Shown piece by piece: positions 21,753-32,609 of a stretch of 64,000 nucleotides of DNA. The stretch's first letter is position 1; each line of letters starts with the position of its first letter. A program made the translations under genes and the position numbers. Below the pieces are notes generated by a model. That model ran no database searches and was not told where the DNA came from. It saw only the letters and a program-made list of their open reading frames with translations. The stretch is from Gracilariopsis chorda (Eukaryota > Rhodophyta > Florideophyceae > Gracilariales > Gracilariaceae). The stretch covers positions 1 to 64,000 of the forward strand of contig NBIV01000183.1 of assembly GCA_003194525.1 (NCBI GenBank). Reading direction: 5' to 3'.

Positions 21753-22505
21753 AGAGTCAGTGTCCTGAATTTCCAAAGATTCCGGTAGATCGGTTAGTCC
21801 CCGTTCTGGTTGCGGCGGAATCGCGGGGCGTGACTAAGTGTATTCCGCACCGTGCATTTCATCTCGTGTACGTTCCTTAGGAAGTGTTGTAGGTGATGTC
21901 ACGACTTCCAGGTTTGGTTTCGGCGCTGTAGTGACGCGATCGTGTGAGATCCACTCATGTCGGTTGTTTCTATCCGGTGCCACTGTGTCTGCTAAGACAG
22001 AAGCCACACGGTAGGGTCCTTCTGTGACCAGAGATAGCTTTTGAAGGCATTCCATCGCAGAGTTATAATACTCCTTTTGGAAGAACACCCAGTGGTCCGC
22101 CTGCAGTCGGGGTAGGGGCCAGTGGACCTTGCTGTCGAAATTCCGCTTGTAAGTGAGTTGAGCTTTCTCCATAGCCTTTCGGGCTAACCGAACCATTATG
22201 GCTAGCTATGCCTTCTAGGCATTGGGATATAACCCCGGTGACGGGTAATTAGACGGGGTGGCTGAGCCTCAATTGCAACAGGTGGCGGTATCCTTCAAAA
22301 CACCAACTCAAATGGGGACAAAGATGTTACCCGATGTACCTGGGTGTTACACGCATATGTAATGGCATCCGTGTACAGGTCCCATTCCTTGGGGTGATCT
22401 GCAACATAAAAGCTCAATTCATTGAGCATTGTGCGGTTAAACCTCTCTATCTGGCTATTCTTGTTAGGGTGATACGTAGTTACAAACAGATCCCTGATAT
22501 CTAGG
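21753..22505 (-). pseudogene. Gypsy-B pol, integrase C-terminal part
   Basis: From the Gypsy-A1 insertion point downward the reverse strand encodes the last part of the integrase core (YHPNKNSQIERFNR with the catalytic Glu), the alpha-helical tail with NTQVHRVT, and the GPF/Y-like module (GPYRVASV, DRV) at 22196-21834. At least one stop separates the pieces. It continues the integrase fragment at 32610-33007. Confidence 0.75.
22501..22505. repeat. TSD of Gypsy-A1 (CTAGG), left copy
   Basis: CTAGG directly precedes the 3' LTR, and CTAGG directly follows the 5' LTR at 32605-32609. The duplicated bases are part of the Gypsy-B integrase gene. Confidence 0.9.
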
Positions 22506-23334
22506 TGTGGTGCAATGCCCCAAAGAGGAAAAAACCGAAAGACGTTCGGGATCTTCCTCTCACGAGGTGAACCCAGTTGGGTAGAGCCCTCCCAGGGGTG
22601 TCACGGCGAAGCCGGTTTGTAAGACCACGGACACCTGTCGCGACTTGCGCAGGGAGGTGAAGGCGAAGAATCGGTATCCGCGTGAGCGGAGTGTGATCCT
22701 CAGTAGAGGTATGTTTCCACGTAAGTGGGGGTGTGTGGACGGATGCACACACGAGGGCCGCGGGTAGCGGGATGTACTACCCTGAAAGGGGCAAAGGAGG
22801 AAGAGTGAAGGGAAAGGAGGAAGAGTGGGCGAGGGTGAGTCACGAGAGCGACGAACAAATACGGCAATGCCGGTGGACAGGACTCCCTATACAAGGCGAA
22901 ACACCAATGTGATTGGAACAATTATACTCCCAAGGATGGGTCTCTTTAGGTGTGCAAGGGGGTTAGAGGTCCCGTGGTTCATGGCGTTTCCCTCCGAGGA
23001 GTTGAGAACGCGCGGATGCGGCAACAACTAGAGCCAACTCCCCAGGTTGGGGTCCTTTGTTGGGGAAGGTTTATTGGTGCGACGGCAGTGCACCGTCGCA
23101 CTAAGTACTAGCTTCCCAGAAATGGGTGTGAAAATAATAAATAAAATTAACTAAAATACTCCACATTTCGTGGCAACCTTCACTACTGTGGCCAACCGCC
23201 AATTGACCCAAAACCGTGTCCCATGTGTCCATATCCACCATTGTGGGGCGTAGTTCATATACACACTACACAACCGATAATATCGGGAAAGCACTCAAGT
23301 ACCAGGAATCCCTCCCTGAGGGCGTTGCACTTCA
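22506..23334 (-). repeat. Gypsy-A1 3' LTR
   Basis: Reverse-strand LTR TGAAGTGCAACGCC...GCATTGCACCACA. Near-identical to 31772-32604. Adjacent purine tract on the high-coordinate side shows it is the 3' copy. Confidence 0.92.
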
Positions 23335-23346
23335 TTTCCCCCCCTA
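23335..23346 (-). other. Polypurine tract of Gypsy-A1
   Basis: TAGGGGGGGAAA on the reverse strand, touching the LTR start. Confidence 0.75.
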
Positions 23347-23653
23347 ACACGGGAAAACGACCGCGGACGCGGAGGATTCCCAGACGAAAATGGGTGATAA
23401 AAGTGCGTGCGCCGTCTCCGGTTGTCCGGTAAATTGCTCTGCATCTAAGTCACCAGCCCCTGATATCGCAGCCGTTTTTTCCTGGTTCTTCTTTCCTGGC
23501 ATAGCCAGCTGGTGTAGTATAGTGTTGTGGGAAGCTAGCTGCTCCCTTGAATAAACTTTCCCGTTTAGAACGGTGATTATTGTTTGAGTTCCCCGTCTTC
23601 GACGGACCTTGCCTTGTTATCCTTTCCTATCGCCCTTCGCTCGCGCGGCAACG

Positions 23654-24106
23654 TTACCCAACTTGGGCATTGACCAGCGTGGCTGGAGCTGCAGTTCCGG
23701 TTTGACAGTGGTATCGCACGACGTGGGACCGTGGGAGGTGTTCGATTGCCTCCCACCTATCCCCACTGGGGTCATACCCGTACCAGCGGACGCGGTATTG
23801 TACAATACTATCCTGGTCCCAGGTGTGTCCGAAAAGTCCGTATACTACGAACTCTCGTTCGTAGACCTGCCGGCCGTGCCGGTTGGTGGTTGTACTCCTT
23901 TGGGAAGGTTGCCCGCGGTGCGGTATAATGTCCCTTAGCAGGGTGTTCGGCGACAACTCCGGCGTTGCCGTGCGCTGTGGTACCAGCCACTGCTCGTGCG
24001 GGAGGATATCCCTCAAGAGGGTGTTTGGCGTCATGGTTTTCACCGCCAAGTCATTCCCCATTGGGGCAGGGTCGTTTCCGCTTTCGCGGTATTGCGGGCA
24101 AAACAC
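23654..24106 (-). pseudogene. Gypsy-A1 pol, C-terminal chromodomain
   Basis: The reverse-strand ORF ends in a chromodomain: a Tyr-Glu start strand (YEREFVV), then the core VRWYGYDPSGDRWEAIEHLP with the aromatic residues and Trp-Glu pair that chromodomains use to hold methylated histone tails. In chromoviruses this module steers integration toward silent chromatin. Just before it are two copies of an SPNTLLRDI(L/I)PH phrase. Element 4 has the same domain at 58946-58416. It lies about 1 kb downstream of the integrase tail, in a shifted frame. Confidence 0.75.
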
Positions 24107-25070
24107 CAGTCAGCGGGGAACTTGAGCTCCGCCTTCGCGGTTGAGCTCACGAACCGCGAGTTTGCGAGAAGATGACCGCTCCTGAGGAATCGGCGTTTGC
24201 ACGATCCCCTGGGGGGTCGTGTGCGACGCGGTGATTGGATGGCAAACCGCCTCCCTGCCAGGCGCATGAGCGCTCTGCACCATACGTTCCGGCGACGCCG
24301 TGGTGTCCCCGGCTACTGACGGGTTGCCTCGGGCTAACTCCGGTACACCGGTATTTTGGTCAAATTTCTCCTTTGGGGGTGCCGGGCAGGTGCCGATGAC
24401 ACCCTTTTCAGGGGCTTGGCCGCTAAGTGCGGTGCACTGTCTCCATGGGGAGGGGCAGCATCCGGTACGACCGGTTTCGAGCGTGCGATGGCGCGCGTTT
24501 TTCCCGAGTTCCTCGGTTCTTCGCCGCAGCGTTGCGGAAGTTGGCGCAAATTACTCCCCGGGGCGGGGGCTTCGATTCTGTCAACGACAGGACGCGTTTC
24601 CAGCGCTTTCGCGCCAGGGCCTGAAGCTTCGACTGCGGCTTTGCTGCCTTTTTCTCCAAGAGGGGTGTGGGTATTTCCCAGTGGCGCTGGCGTATCTGGG
24701 CATCTCTTCTCCGCGGGGCGCGGGTCTGCTGGACCTAATTGGACCGCTTCCGTGGGGGCTTCCGCCAATGGCGGCTTCGAAGCATCGCTCTGCTCAGGGG
24801 ATTGGGGGCGATCGTCTCCATACTCCCGTATCGGGGATCGGATCCTTCCCTGACAGTGGTGTGAGATAGTTGCGCTTCAACTTCCCGTGTAGCACGATAT
24901 ATTTCCCGCGTTTGTGGCGATGCCTCCGGGGATGGATCGGGCGATTGCATTTCCGCTGCTGCGGTTTCGGGGGGAGCTTCTTGTTTTCCCGTGACGGACG
25001 GTATAATTGCCGCTTCTGCGGGGCCTGCGCGTCTGGTTCCTGTTGCCCAAAACTGCCCGAGAACGGGGGA
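24107..25070 (-). pseudogene. Gypsy-A1 pol, Pro/Ala-rich linker between integrase and chromodomain
   Basis: Continues in the integrase frame past a stop at 25071-25073 (GKQEAPPETAAAE, SPDPSPEASP) to about 24.8 kb, then one frame over as a 144-residue Pro/Ala/Arg-rich stretch (24768-24334). GC-rich, with long mirror ORFs on the forward strand that I take as shadows. No known domain. The length, over 300 residues, is unusual for chromoviruses. Confidence 0.5.
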
Positions 25071-27053
25071 TTAGTGTCCGTGTGACATACTCCGTGCTCC
25101 ACGGTCAGTGTTCCGTATGTTACGTGTTTCCCGTTGCGACGGCGATATCGTTCCTCGAAAACGAGTGTTCTCCTCCCCCTCCGTAGACGGAGCGGCGGGA
25201 TAAGGGAGAACATTCCCCGCCTGGCGGGTGTAAATTCGCGCCAGGGGCGGGCGTGTTAGAGGCGGGCGCTGAGATGCGGGCGCTGAGAGGCCCGAATTAC
25301 CCGGCTGAGCCGGTGAGTCCGAGAGGGTCGGTAGGTCTGAGAGTCCCCGGCTGGGGTGTGGTAGTACCATAGGCCTAGTGCTCCCGGATGATTCCGGTGT
25401 TGCAGAGTCGGTATAAAAGGGTTTGCCTGGATCCAGGTCTACCTCTGACGAGGGAGGAGGGGAGAGGACAACACGATCACGGGAAATCCGTTCGTGCGTG
25501 TCGCCCATCTCTACCACGACAGTGTCGGTGTTTACGGAGATGACCTTGAATGGTCCATCCCCCACAGGCGAGAGTTTATGGCGCTTCTCCCGTTCCGGGT
25601 TGTAGTACTCTTTCCTGATGAAGACGTAGTTATTCGCCCAAATCGGGGACGGTTTCCCTCGCCAGTGAGTATCAAAACCCCACTTGTACGTGGCTTGCGC
25701 ACGTGCCATTGACTCTCGCGAAGCGGGGACCAGCTTGGAAAGCCATTCCTTACATTGCTGCTGGTAGATACCCACTAAGGGGAAATTGTCCAAGGTAGCT
25801 TCGGATTCCAGCGCCACCGGCGGGGGTGTTCTGGATAGAACCAACTCGAATGGCGAAACTCCGGTAGTCCGGTGTACCTGCGTGTTGTACGCGTAAGGTA
25901 ACGCATCAGCGTACATGTCCCAGTTCTTTGGGTGGTCTGCGACTTAGGATCGTAACGCCGCGAGTAACGTCCGGTTAAACCGTTCAACTTGCCCGTTACA
26001 CTGGGGGTGGTAGGTAGTTGTGAACAAGTTCTTGACATCCAGGATGCGACAAACATCCGGGAAGAACTTGCTCGCGAACTGTTTGCCGTTATCGGAGAGC
26101 ACCTCCACAGGAGGACCGTAGACAAAAATCCAGTGGGTCACAAGAGCCTGGGCCACCGTGAAAGCGGTTATCCTCCGAAGAGAGACAGTCCGCACCAGCT
26201 TGGAAAAGCGGTCGGTAATGACAAGTAGAAACTTGTTTCCACGTTTCGTGGTGAGTAGTGGTCCGAGAATATCGATCGCGATAAACTCGAGTGGCGCCCT
26301 TGCGGGGAATAGTTTCATCTTCTTCGCATTTTTGCGGAGTTTCACGCGATTCTTCGCGCATTCGCTACAAAAACGCACAGTTGCGTAGCAATCCACCGCC
26401 ATAGTGGGCCAATAGAAATCCCTTCGCAGGGTTAGGTAGATTTTTCTCCCACCTGGGTGACCGCCCATGGAGACGTAGTGTGATAGATGTAACACCCGCG
26501 ATTGCAAGGAATGTGGTACCAAAATCTGTGGGCGGGCTTCGACCTTCCGGACGAGGTAGCCCTTGTCGTCCACCCCGAAAGGGAGATCTTCACCACCGTC
26601 AGGACGGGCACGAATCCTCGTGCAGAAGGGGTCACCGAACTGTTGTCGGATCATCTCTTCTGGTGAAACCGGTACAAAATTTCCCGGTAACGGGTTCTCA
26701 GATTCATCTCGCGATGCGAGTAGGTCGTCAAAGTCAGCATCCTCGTCCCAGTTTTTGGGCCCAGCCTCGACGGCGTATTCCGGATCATCCGGGTCTATGG
26801 CCATGAAACATGGGACTTCATCATCTTCCGTTGGGAGTGCTTCCCCACTTGTCGGTAAACGCGACAGGGCGTCAGCTTGGGTGTTCTGCGCGCCCTTCTC
26901 ATAAATGACTTGGAAGTCATATTCCGCGAGGTGGAGTCTCCAGCGCATGAGGCGTCTCGACGGGTCGGAGATATTAATTAACCATCTCAGTGAGGAATGA
27001 TCCGTGTACATGGTGAAGTGAATTCCCATAAGGTAGGGGCCCAGAGTGGTCAT
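25071..27053 (-). pseudogene. Gypsy-A1 pol, RNase H end and integrase
   Basis: 27053-25944 holds the end of RNase H (FTMYTDHSSLRWL, ADALSRLP), the integrase zinc-binding HHCC region (SHYVSMGGH ... CSECAK) and the catalytic core with Asp in AIDILGP, Asp in LSDNGKQF and Glu in GQVERFNR. A TAA at 25944-25946 interrupts, where element 4 has Tyr; the frame resumes with VADHPK and runs to 25071: NTQVHRTTGVSPFELV and a GPF-type C-terminal module (GDGPFKVISV, RDRVV). Integrase joins the cDNA to the host genome. Confidence 0.85.
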
Positions 27054-27074
27054 CGCCCATACGACGGCAAGGCA

Positions 27075-28555
27075 CTATTTCTCCGATACGGAGTAGTTCC
27101 GCTCATGAACATTGAGCGAGCGCGACCAATAACCAATTGGGTGTCGTTTGCTCTCGGGGATGGTTTGAAAAAGAGCACACCCGACTTGGTAGTCGCTCGA
27201 GTCCGTGTCTACGGAGTATGGCAACCCAAGTTTTGGGAGATGTAGGATTGGTGCTAATGTGACAACCTCTTTCAAGGAGTTAAAGGCTTCCGATTGCTCG
27301 GGGGTAAATATTCCCAGTTTTGGGGGGTTCCCGTTTCGCAACAACGGGTTTAGGGGCGCCACGGTATCCGAAAAGTTTGGGATAAACCGTCGATAGACGT
27401 TGACCAGCCCCAAAAAGGAGCGCAGTTCCAGTTGAGTACGGGGCTCTTTCGCCTCAACAAGGGATTTGACTCGAGCTTTCTCGATCGCTAACCGTCCAGG
27501 ACGGAGAATGTGACCCAGATACTTCACAGTATCTGTGAAAAACTCGCATTTACTCAACTTGAGGGTAATTCCCGCATCGCGGAGTACGGTCAGCACGTCT
27601 AAGATGTGAGTGAGATGGTCGTCCAACGAGTTGGAGAAGATGATAATATCGTCAAGGTAGACCAGACAACTCCGCCACTTAAAGCGGTTGAGTAGAATAT
27701 CTACTGCACGCTGAAAGGTTGCGGGGGCGTTGGGTAACCCAAATGACATCCGCTTGAAGCGGTACGTTCATGCGTGGCAGGTGAATGGGTTTTGTCGCGA
27801 TCCTCCTGTCTAAAAGGTACCTGCCAATATCCCCAATTGGCATCGAGGGCCGTGAAAACGGTGGCGTCTCCAAGGTATTGAATACACTCGTTCATACAAG
27901 GGATGGGGTATGTGTCCCTAACCTTCACGGCATTGAGCCGGCGGTAGTCGACACAGAACCTCCAGGTTCCGTCTGCCTTCAAAGCCAGTACCACTGGGGA
28001 CACCCAGGGTGATTGGGTGGGTTCAATCACCCCTGCGCGGAGCATCTTGTCCACTTGGGACTGCTCCTCTTCCCGAGCTTTCGGACCTGCCCTGTAAGGG
28101 GGTTACGCAACCGGTCGCGCATTGGGGATAAGATCAATCCGGTGTTCCGTTGCATTAATCTCGCCAAGCGAGCAATCCCAAATAGTGGTGAATTCCCGTA
28201 ACATATTACAGAGTTTGTCGCGCTGCGACTCTGGCACATGGCTGAAGTCCAGCGCCTCAAGTGCCTTACCCGGATCTATCCGGTCGTTGCTCAACGGAGC
28301 GTTGTCCTCTTTCACAGATGTGGTTCGCAATTCCGAGTTACTCGGTATGTTTGGCGCTAAAGTAGCGGTTTCCTCCCCCTCCTTAGACTTGAAGTCTTCG
28401 GACGGCGGGGCGAACTCCTCAGAAGAGGTGGAAACTCTGAGTACATCGGCGGCTGTCATCTTCGTTGGCAGCATTACCATAGGATGGGGGGTTACACTCC
28501 CAATTACTTGGTGTTCTACCAGATACTGGGGGTGTTTGCCAAGGTTGGCAACCAA
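27075..28555 (-). pseudogene. Gypsy-A1 pol, reverse transcriptase and start of RNase H
   Basis: 28555-28103 is the region between protease and RT. 28054-27701 holds RT fingers (WVSPVVLALKADGTWRFC, VDYRRLNAV, FTALDANWGYWQV) and 27749-27075 the palm with the intact catalytic YLDD box and then RNase H (DTDSSDYQVGCALFQ). A TGA within 27760-27780 interrupts the FTCHA...YRFKRM segment and a TAG near 27076 replaces Glu in SEKECL; both look like point mutations when compared with element 4. Confidence 0.85.
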
Positions 28556-28681
28556 TATCCGGAAAGGAAAATCTGGGGAAATGGAGACAATTCCATTAGT
28601 CAGCGCCAGCTGGGAGTTCTCTTACAACGAGGCGAGGGTTTGTATAACTCGAGGACCGTGTTGACGGGAATTTACTTGCAC

Positions 28682-29491
28682 CTAAACTTGGGACTCAGGC
28701 GGTATAGAAACCGAGGCAGCGACGCGGAGCTTGATGGACTCGCGGGATGTGGGCGTTGGTTCCTGCGCAGCAGGGAGCGGAATTTGTTTCCGAGAGGACG
28801 GCTTTAGCGGGCGGCGAACAATCGGAACCGACGATCCATCGTGAAGTTCTACACGCCTGAGGCGGGGCCTGATTGCGTGAACAAATCTGTCGCAGTAATC
28901 ACATCCCAGTATGACTGGTGCTGCCAATGAACGGCAAAGGATGAAGTCCAACTTCACCACAGGGGCACCAAGTCTCACGATAAGGTCCACTGTTCCCACC
29001 GTTTGTAACGGATTGTTGTTCGCATCCGAAATGTCGGGGACCACGTCAGAGCATATACGAGACCGCACAAGCGGGGGTAACAATGATTCCACAACAAAGT
29101 TGGGGCCTGCACCTGTATCCAGGACGGTGAGAAACCTCACCATAAACTAGGGATCAAAACCAAGATCGCCATAGACCTTGTAATTACGCTCGGCCATGAC
29201 CAAGACTCTACCGGGAATCCGGGGATTTTTACTCCGTATCCACGGGTGACGCAACACCACGAGGGGCGCAGAGTCCGCGTCAGCGGTGTCTTTCCTCGAG
29301 AGGACTTTCACCGGGGAGGGAGGCGAGGACGCCTCTGGCGCCAACAGCCTCTTGTCTGAGGACGCCTCGGGCGTCAACAGCCTCTTGTCTGAGGACGCCT
29401 CGGGCGTCAACAGCCTCTTGTCTGAGGACGCCTCGGGCGTCAACAGCCTCTTGCCTGAGGACGCCTCTCCCAAAACGGGAGACTCCCTCAG
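28682..29491 (-). pseudogene. Gypsy-A1 pol, N-terminal region with 11-residue repeats and aspartic protease
   Basis: Begins after the gag-terminal TAA at 29492-29494 in the same frame. 29473-29147: four or more copies of PEASSDKRLLT, then a conserved segment (SRKDTADADSAPLVVLRHP). A TAG at 29147-29149 precedes the retropepsin domain with the active site LDTGAGPN and the flap/hydrophobic ILGCDYCDRF motif. The protease cuts the gag-pol polyprotein. The TAG is absent from related copies and looks like a mutation. Confidence 0.8.
29331..29465 (-). repeat. 33-bp tandem repeat inside pol (about 4 copies)
   Basis: The forward-strand unit runs GAGGACGCCTC, GGGCGTCAAC, AGCCTCTTGTCT. It repeats in frame, giving an 11-residue protein repeat (PEASSDKRLLT). 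Central copies are identical; edge copies carry small changes. Element 4 has about one copy at the same place (62760-62820). Confidence 0.9.
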
Positions 29492-31666
29492 TTAGTTTTC
29501 CGCCATCGGCGGTGGGTTTGTTTCCTCGACAACTAGTGCTTCATCCCGTTGACGGGGGTTTCTATCCGCATAAGCGGGGGTTGCAATGGATGGTTGCGCG
29601 ATCTCGCGAATCTGGGTGTATGGAGCTTGCCGCGCACGCAGGGTCTGTGGTAGGGAATGGGAAAAGTCCGTTTTAGCACGGAGTTAGGAAGCTTTAGGGA
29701 CGGAACGTTTCTCCTCTGGAGTGAGGGCCTCGTAGTTTGCCACCGCCTTGGCGATATCCTTCAGTGAGCAGATACACTGAGTCGAGGTATGGCCATGGGC
29801 ATAACAAAGGTGGCAAATGAGAGTAAACACCGCGACACGCGGATTATTATTCCGAGTATCGGAGAAGCGAACCGCAGGGCGGGTGTCAGTGCATCCAGGT
29901 CGTTGATAACGGGATTGACCGTTTTAAAACGGGAGTCGTTGGGGTTGGACCCGACCGTTACCACCGTATAGAACGGGATCTTCTGTTCCCACATCACGGG
30001 TTATCTCCGTCATTGACGGTAAATCGGTGGTGGGAATCGACAAACCATCCCCCTGCACTAAATGTACGGTATCAAATCCCTGTCTATGGTTCCCATCCGC
30101 AGTGAGCGGGAGCGATGAGGAGTCGCTCTCCATCATCAAAGCCTTGGCGGATTTAGACCAATTGTTCGGAGTTCTTGCACGAAGTGCATCCCCTTCTGCT
30201 CGAGCGTGTTGGACCAGCTCGAGATTGGTGATCGTCCGCTTATCCTCCCGATAACGGGTAACTAAACTCCGGATTGCCGGGTCAAGACCATTGATGAACA
30301 TGGTACTGCGCTCCCCAGCGGGGTATACGTTACCACATCTGTGGAAAGCCTTGTTAAGGCGCACCGAGTAATCGGTCTCGGTCTCTCCAGCACGCTGGCC
30401 TGTATCTCGCAAAGCGAGGATAGCCTGCTGATTATCAGTGTTTTTGGTGTAGGAACGCAGTAGATACTGCATCGCTTCCGGCCAGCAAGTAACTCCTTCC
30501 TCGGTGGCGCAGGAAGATCCTCTCACAGAGTTATATTGGTCCTCCGCCACGTCCCGTAAGAAATAAGGTAAAGTCAAGTAAGCTTGTTCCTCATTCATAC
30601 CGAGGATATCGGCCTCCGCTACAAAGCGGGAAAGGAAATCCAGTACTAGGACCGGGTCCTCTCCAGTAAAATACTGGTAGCGGAGCGAGAGCTGCATTTG
30701 CTTAATGCATTCTCGCACCTTTCCCGTACCGCGGGGCGTACGTCCAAGTGACGAATCTTCGAGCCGGTAGTACCGGTATGATAATAACTTCCGGTAATCT
30801 GGGTTTGTCGGATTCAACTCCCGAAGACGGGGGTGTCTTCTCCCCTTCTGGCGGGTCCAGATAGCACCTTCAGTGGCCGATGACCGCTTCGAGCGGGAGG
30901 AGTAGCCTCGCTTCTCGTCCTCCGAGTCGGAGTCCGAGGATGTCGAGCTAACCGAATGGTTTCGGGATGAGTCCGAAGATGTCGAAGAATCAGAGTCCGA
31001 ATAATTTTGGTGGTGTTTCCGTCGATGACGGCGTTTTTTCTTCCCAGCAAACTGGTCGTTGTGCGATGCCTCGTTTACTGGATCATCCGGGGATGGTTTG
31101 TCCATGAGGAAGAACTGCTCCAGCGTCTCCAGGCGGGCACCAATCCGATCAAATCTGGCTTCAACTACTTCGGTGAAGGTGGCGGGTTGTCCCAAACTCT
31201 CCAACACGGAGTTGACATCAGACCGTAAAATACGGGGGTCCTCGGCAACCTCTTTCACAGGGGTTGCCATAACCACCTCTTGGAGGGATTACAATTCCCC
31301 TACAAGGGTGTCGTGGGCGGTCCACAGGGTGTGGACCTGGGAATCCAGGGAAGTCCCCTGGAGGGTTTTGTCACACGTTCCACGGGGGCTTGAAGCCCCG
31401 ACAGCGGGAATAGGCTGGAGTGCCTGGGGCACTGCGGCAACAGCCGGAGTCGATTCTGCATTCCCCTGCGGGGGTGATAATGAGGGCAAAAGGAGGTTCC
31501 CGGGTTCCAGGTCGGAGGTATCATTCCGCAATGAAGCGGTGCCAGCACGGCTGGAACTTGTCTGTATAGGGATACGGGGTACGAACCGAACTTTGGAAGT
31601 GTCCGTGTTATCGCGGGAGCGACTACGCGTAACCACTGGCTCCGCATCGGAGGGTTTTCTAGACAT
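29492..31666 (-). pseudogene. Gypsy-A1 gag
   Basis: Starts at Met 31666 (MSRKPSDAEP), about 85 bp after the primer site; element 3 gag also starts MSRxP. Order: Pro/Ser-rich N-terminus; TAA at 31287-31289; coiled region; basic KKKRRHRRKHH stretch; Ser/Asp-rich acidic stretch; capsid-like domain (RYQYFTGEDPVLVLDFLSRFV ... YRED); TAA at 29924-29926; then in the same frame a CCHC knuckle (CHLCYAHGHTSTQC, CX2CX4HX4C) at about 29815-29770, a TAA at 29684-29686, and a conserved final TAA at 29492-29494. The first three stops look like mutations (related copies lack them); the last is shared and may be the real gag end. Confidence 0.8.
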
Positions 31667-31750
31667 GAAAAAATACCGTTACGACGGGAAACGATCACGG
31701 AACTGCCGGTGAAGGAAAACAAACCTCGTAAGAGGGAAAGCAAAAACCGA

Positions 31751-31768
31751 TTCTAAGTCAGGAGACCA
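31751..31768 (-). other. Primer-binding site of Gypsy-A1
   Basis: Reverse strand TGGTCTCCTGACTTAGAA, three bases after the LTR. Gypsy-B has the identical 18 bases at 38167-38184. The complementary tRNA 3' end would have acceptor strand TCAGGAG, discriminator A, CCA. Confidence 0.75.
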
Positions 31769-31771
31769 CTT

Positions 31772-32604
31772 TGTGGTGCAATGCCCCAAAGGTGAAAAAC
31801 ACCGAAAGACGTTCGGGATCTTCCTCTCACGAGGTGAACCCAGTTGGGTAGAGCCCTCCCAGGGGTGTCACGGCGAAACCGGTTTGTAAGACCACGGACA
31901 CCTGTCGCGACTTGCGCAGGGAGGTGAAGGCGAAGAATCGGTATCCGCGTGAGCGGAGTGTGATCCTCAGTAGCGGTATGTTTCCAGGTAAGTGGGGGTG
32001 TGTGGACGGATGCACACACGAGGGCCGCGGGTAGCGGGATGTACTACCCTGAAAGGGGCAAAGGAAGACGAGTGAAGGGAAAGGAGGAAGGGTGGGCGAG
32101 GGTGAGTCGCGAGAGCTACGAACAAATACGGCAATGCCGGTGGACAGGACTCCCTTTACAGGGCGAGACACCAATGTGATTGGAACAATTATACTCCCAA
32201 GTATGGGTCTCTTTAGGTGTGCAAGGGGGTTAGAGGTCCCGTGGTTCATGGCGTTTCCCTCCAAGGAGGAGTTGAGAACGCGCGGATGCGGCAACAACTA
32301 GAGCCAACTCCCCAGGTTGGGGTCCTTTGTTGGGGAAGGTTTATTGGTGCGACGGCAGTGCACCGTCGCACTAAGTACTAGCTTCCCAGAAATGCGTGTG
32401 AAAATAATAAATAAAATTAACTAAAATACTCCACATTTCGTGGCAACCTTCACTACTGTGGCCAACCGCCAATTGACCCAAAACCGTGTCCCACGTGTCC
32501 ATATCCACCATTGTGGGGCGTAGTTCATATAAACACTACACAACCGATAATATCGGGAAAGCACTCAAGTACCAGGAATCCCTCCCTGAGGGCGTTGCAC
32601 TTCA
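31772..32604 (-). repeat. Gypsy-A1 5' LTR
   Basis: 833 bp; near-identical to 22506-23334. Followed on the low side by the primer site and on the high side by TSD CTAGG (32605-32609). Confidence 0.92.
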
Positions 32605-32609
32605 CTAGG
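32605..32609. repeat. TSD of Gypsy-A1 (CTAGG), right copy
   Basis: Same five bases as 22501-22505; inside the Gypsy-B integrase gene. Confidence 0.9.

Larger units (their letters stand above)
22506..32604 (-). mobile_element. Gypsy-A1, 10.1-kb chromovirus, youngest element in the nest
   Basis: LTRs 22506-23334 (829 bp) and 31772-32604 (833 bp) differ at roughly 20 sites by eye. TSD CTAGG is perfect. Purine tract at 23335-23346, primer site at 31751-31768, gag, CCHC knuckle, protease, RT with YLDD, RNase H, integrase with an intact D,D,E set, long linker and chromodomain. Several single-base stops break the long frame (listed in the sub-features), so this copy cannot make full proteins without suppression, yet each domain keeps its key residues. 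Confidence 0.92.

Noticed and set aside
24300-24869. Forward ORFs of 189 and 165 residues in GC-rich DNA
   Set aside because: They overlap in two frames, lack any motif, and mirror the Pro/Ala-rich reverse-strand lin­ker of Gypsy-A1; high GC removes stops by chance.
29331-29465. CRISPR-like array
   Set aside because: The repeats are directly tandem with no spacers and encode an in-frame protein repeat in a eukaryotic retroelement.
31751-31768. tRNA gene
   Set aside because: Only 18 bases of tRNA 3'-end complement are present, directly beside an LTR; no cloverleaf can be drawn around it.
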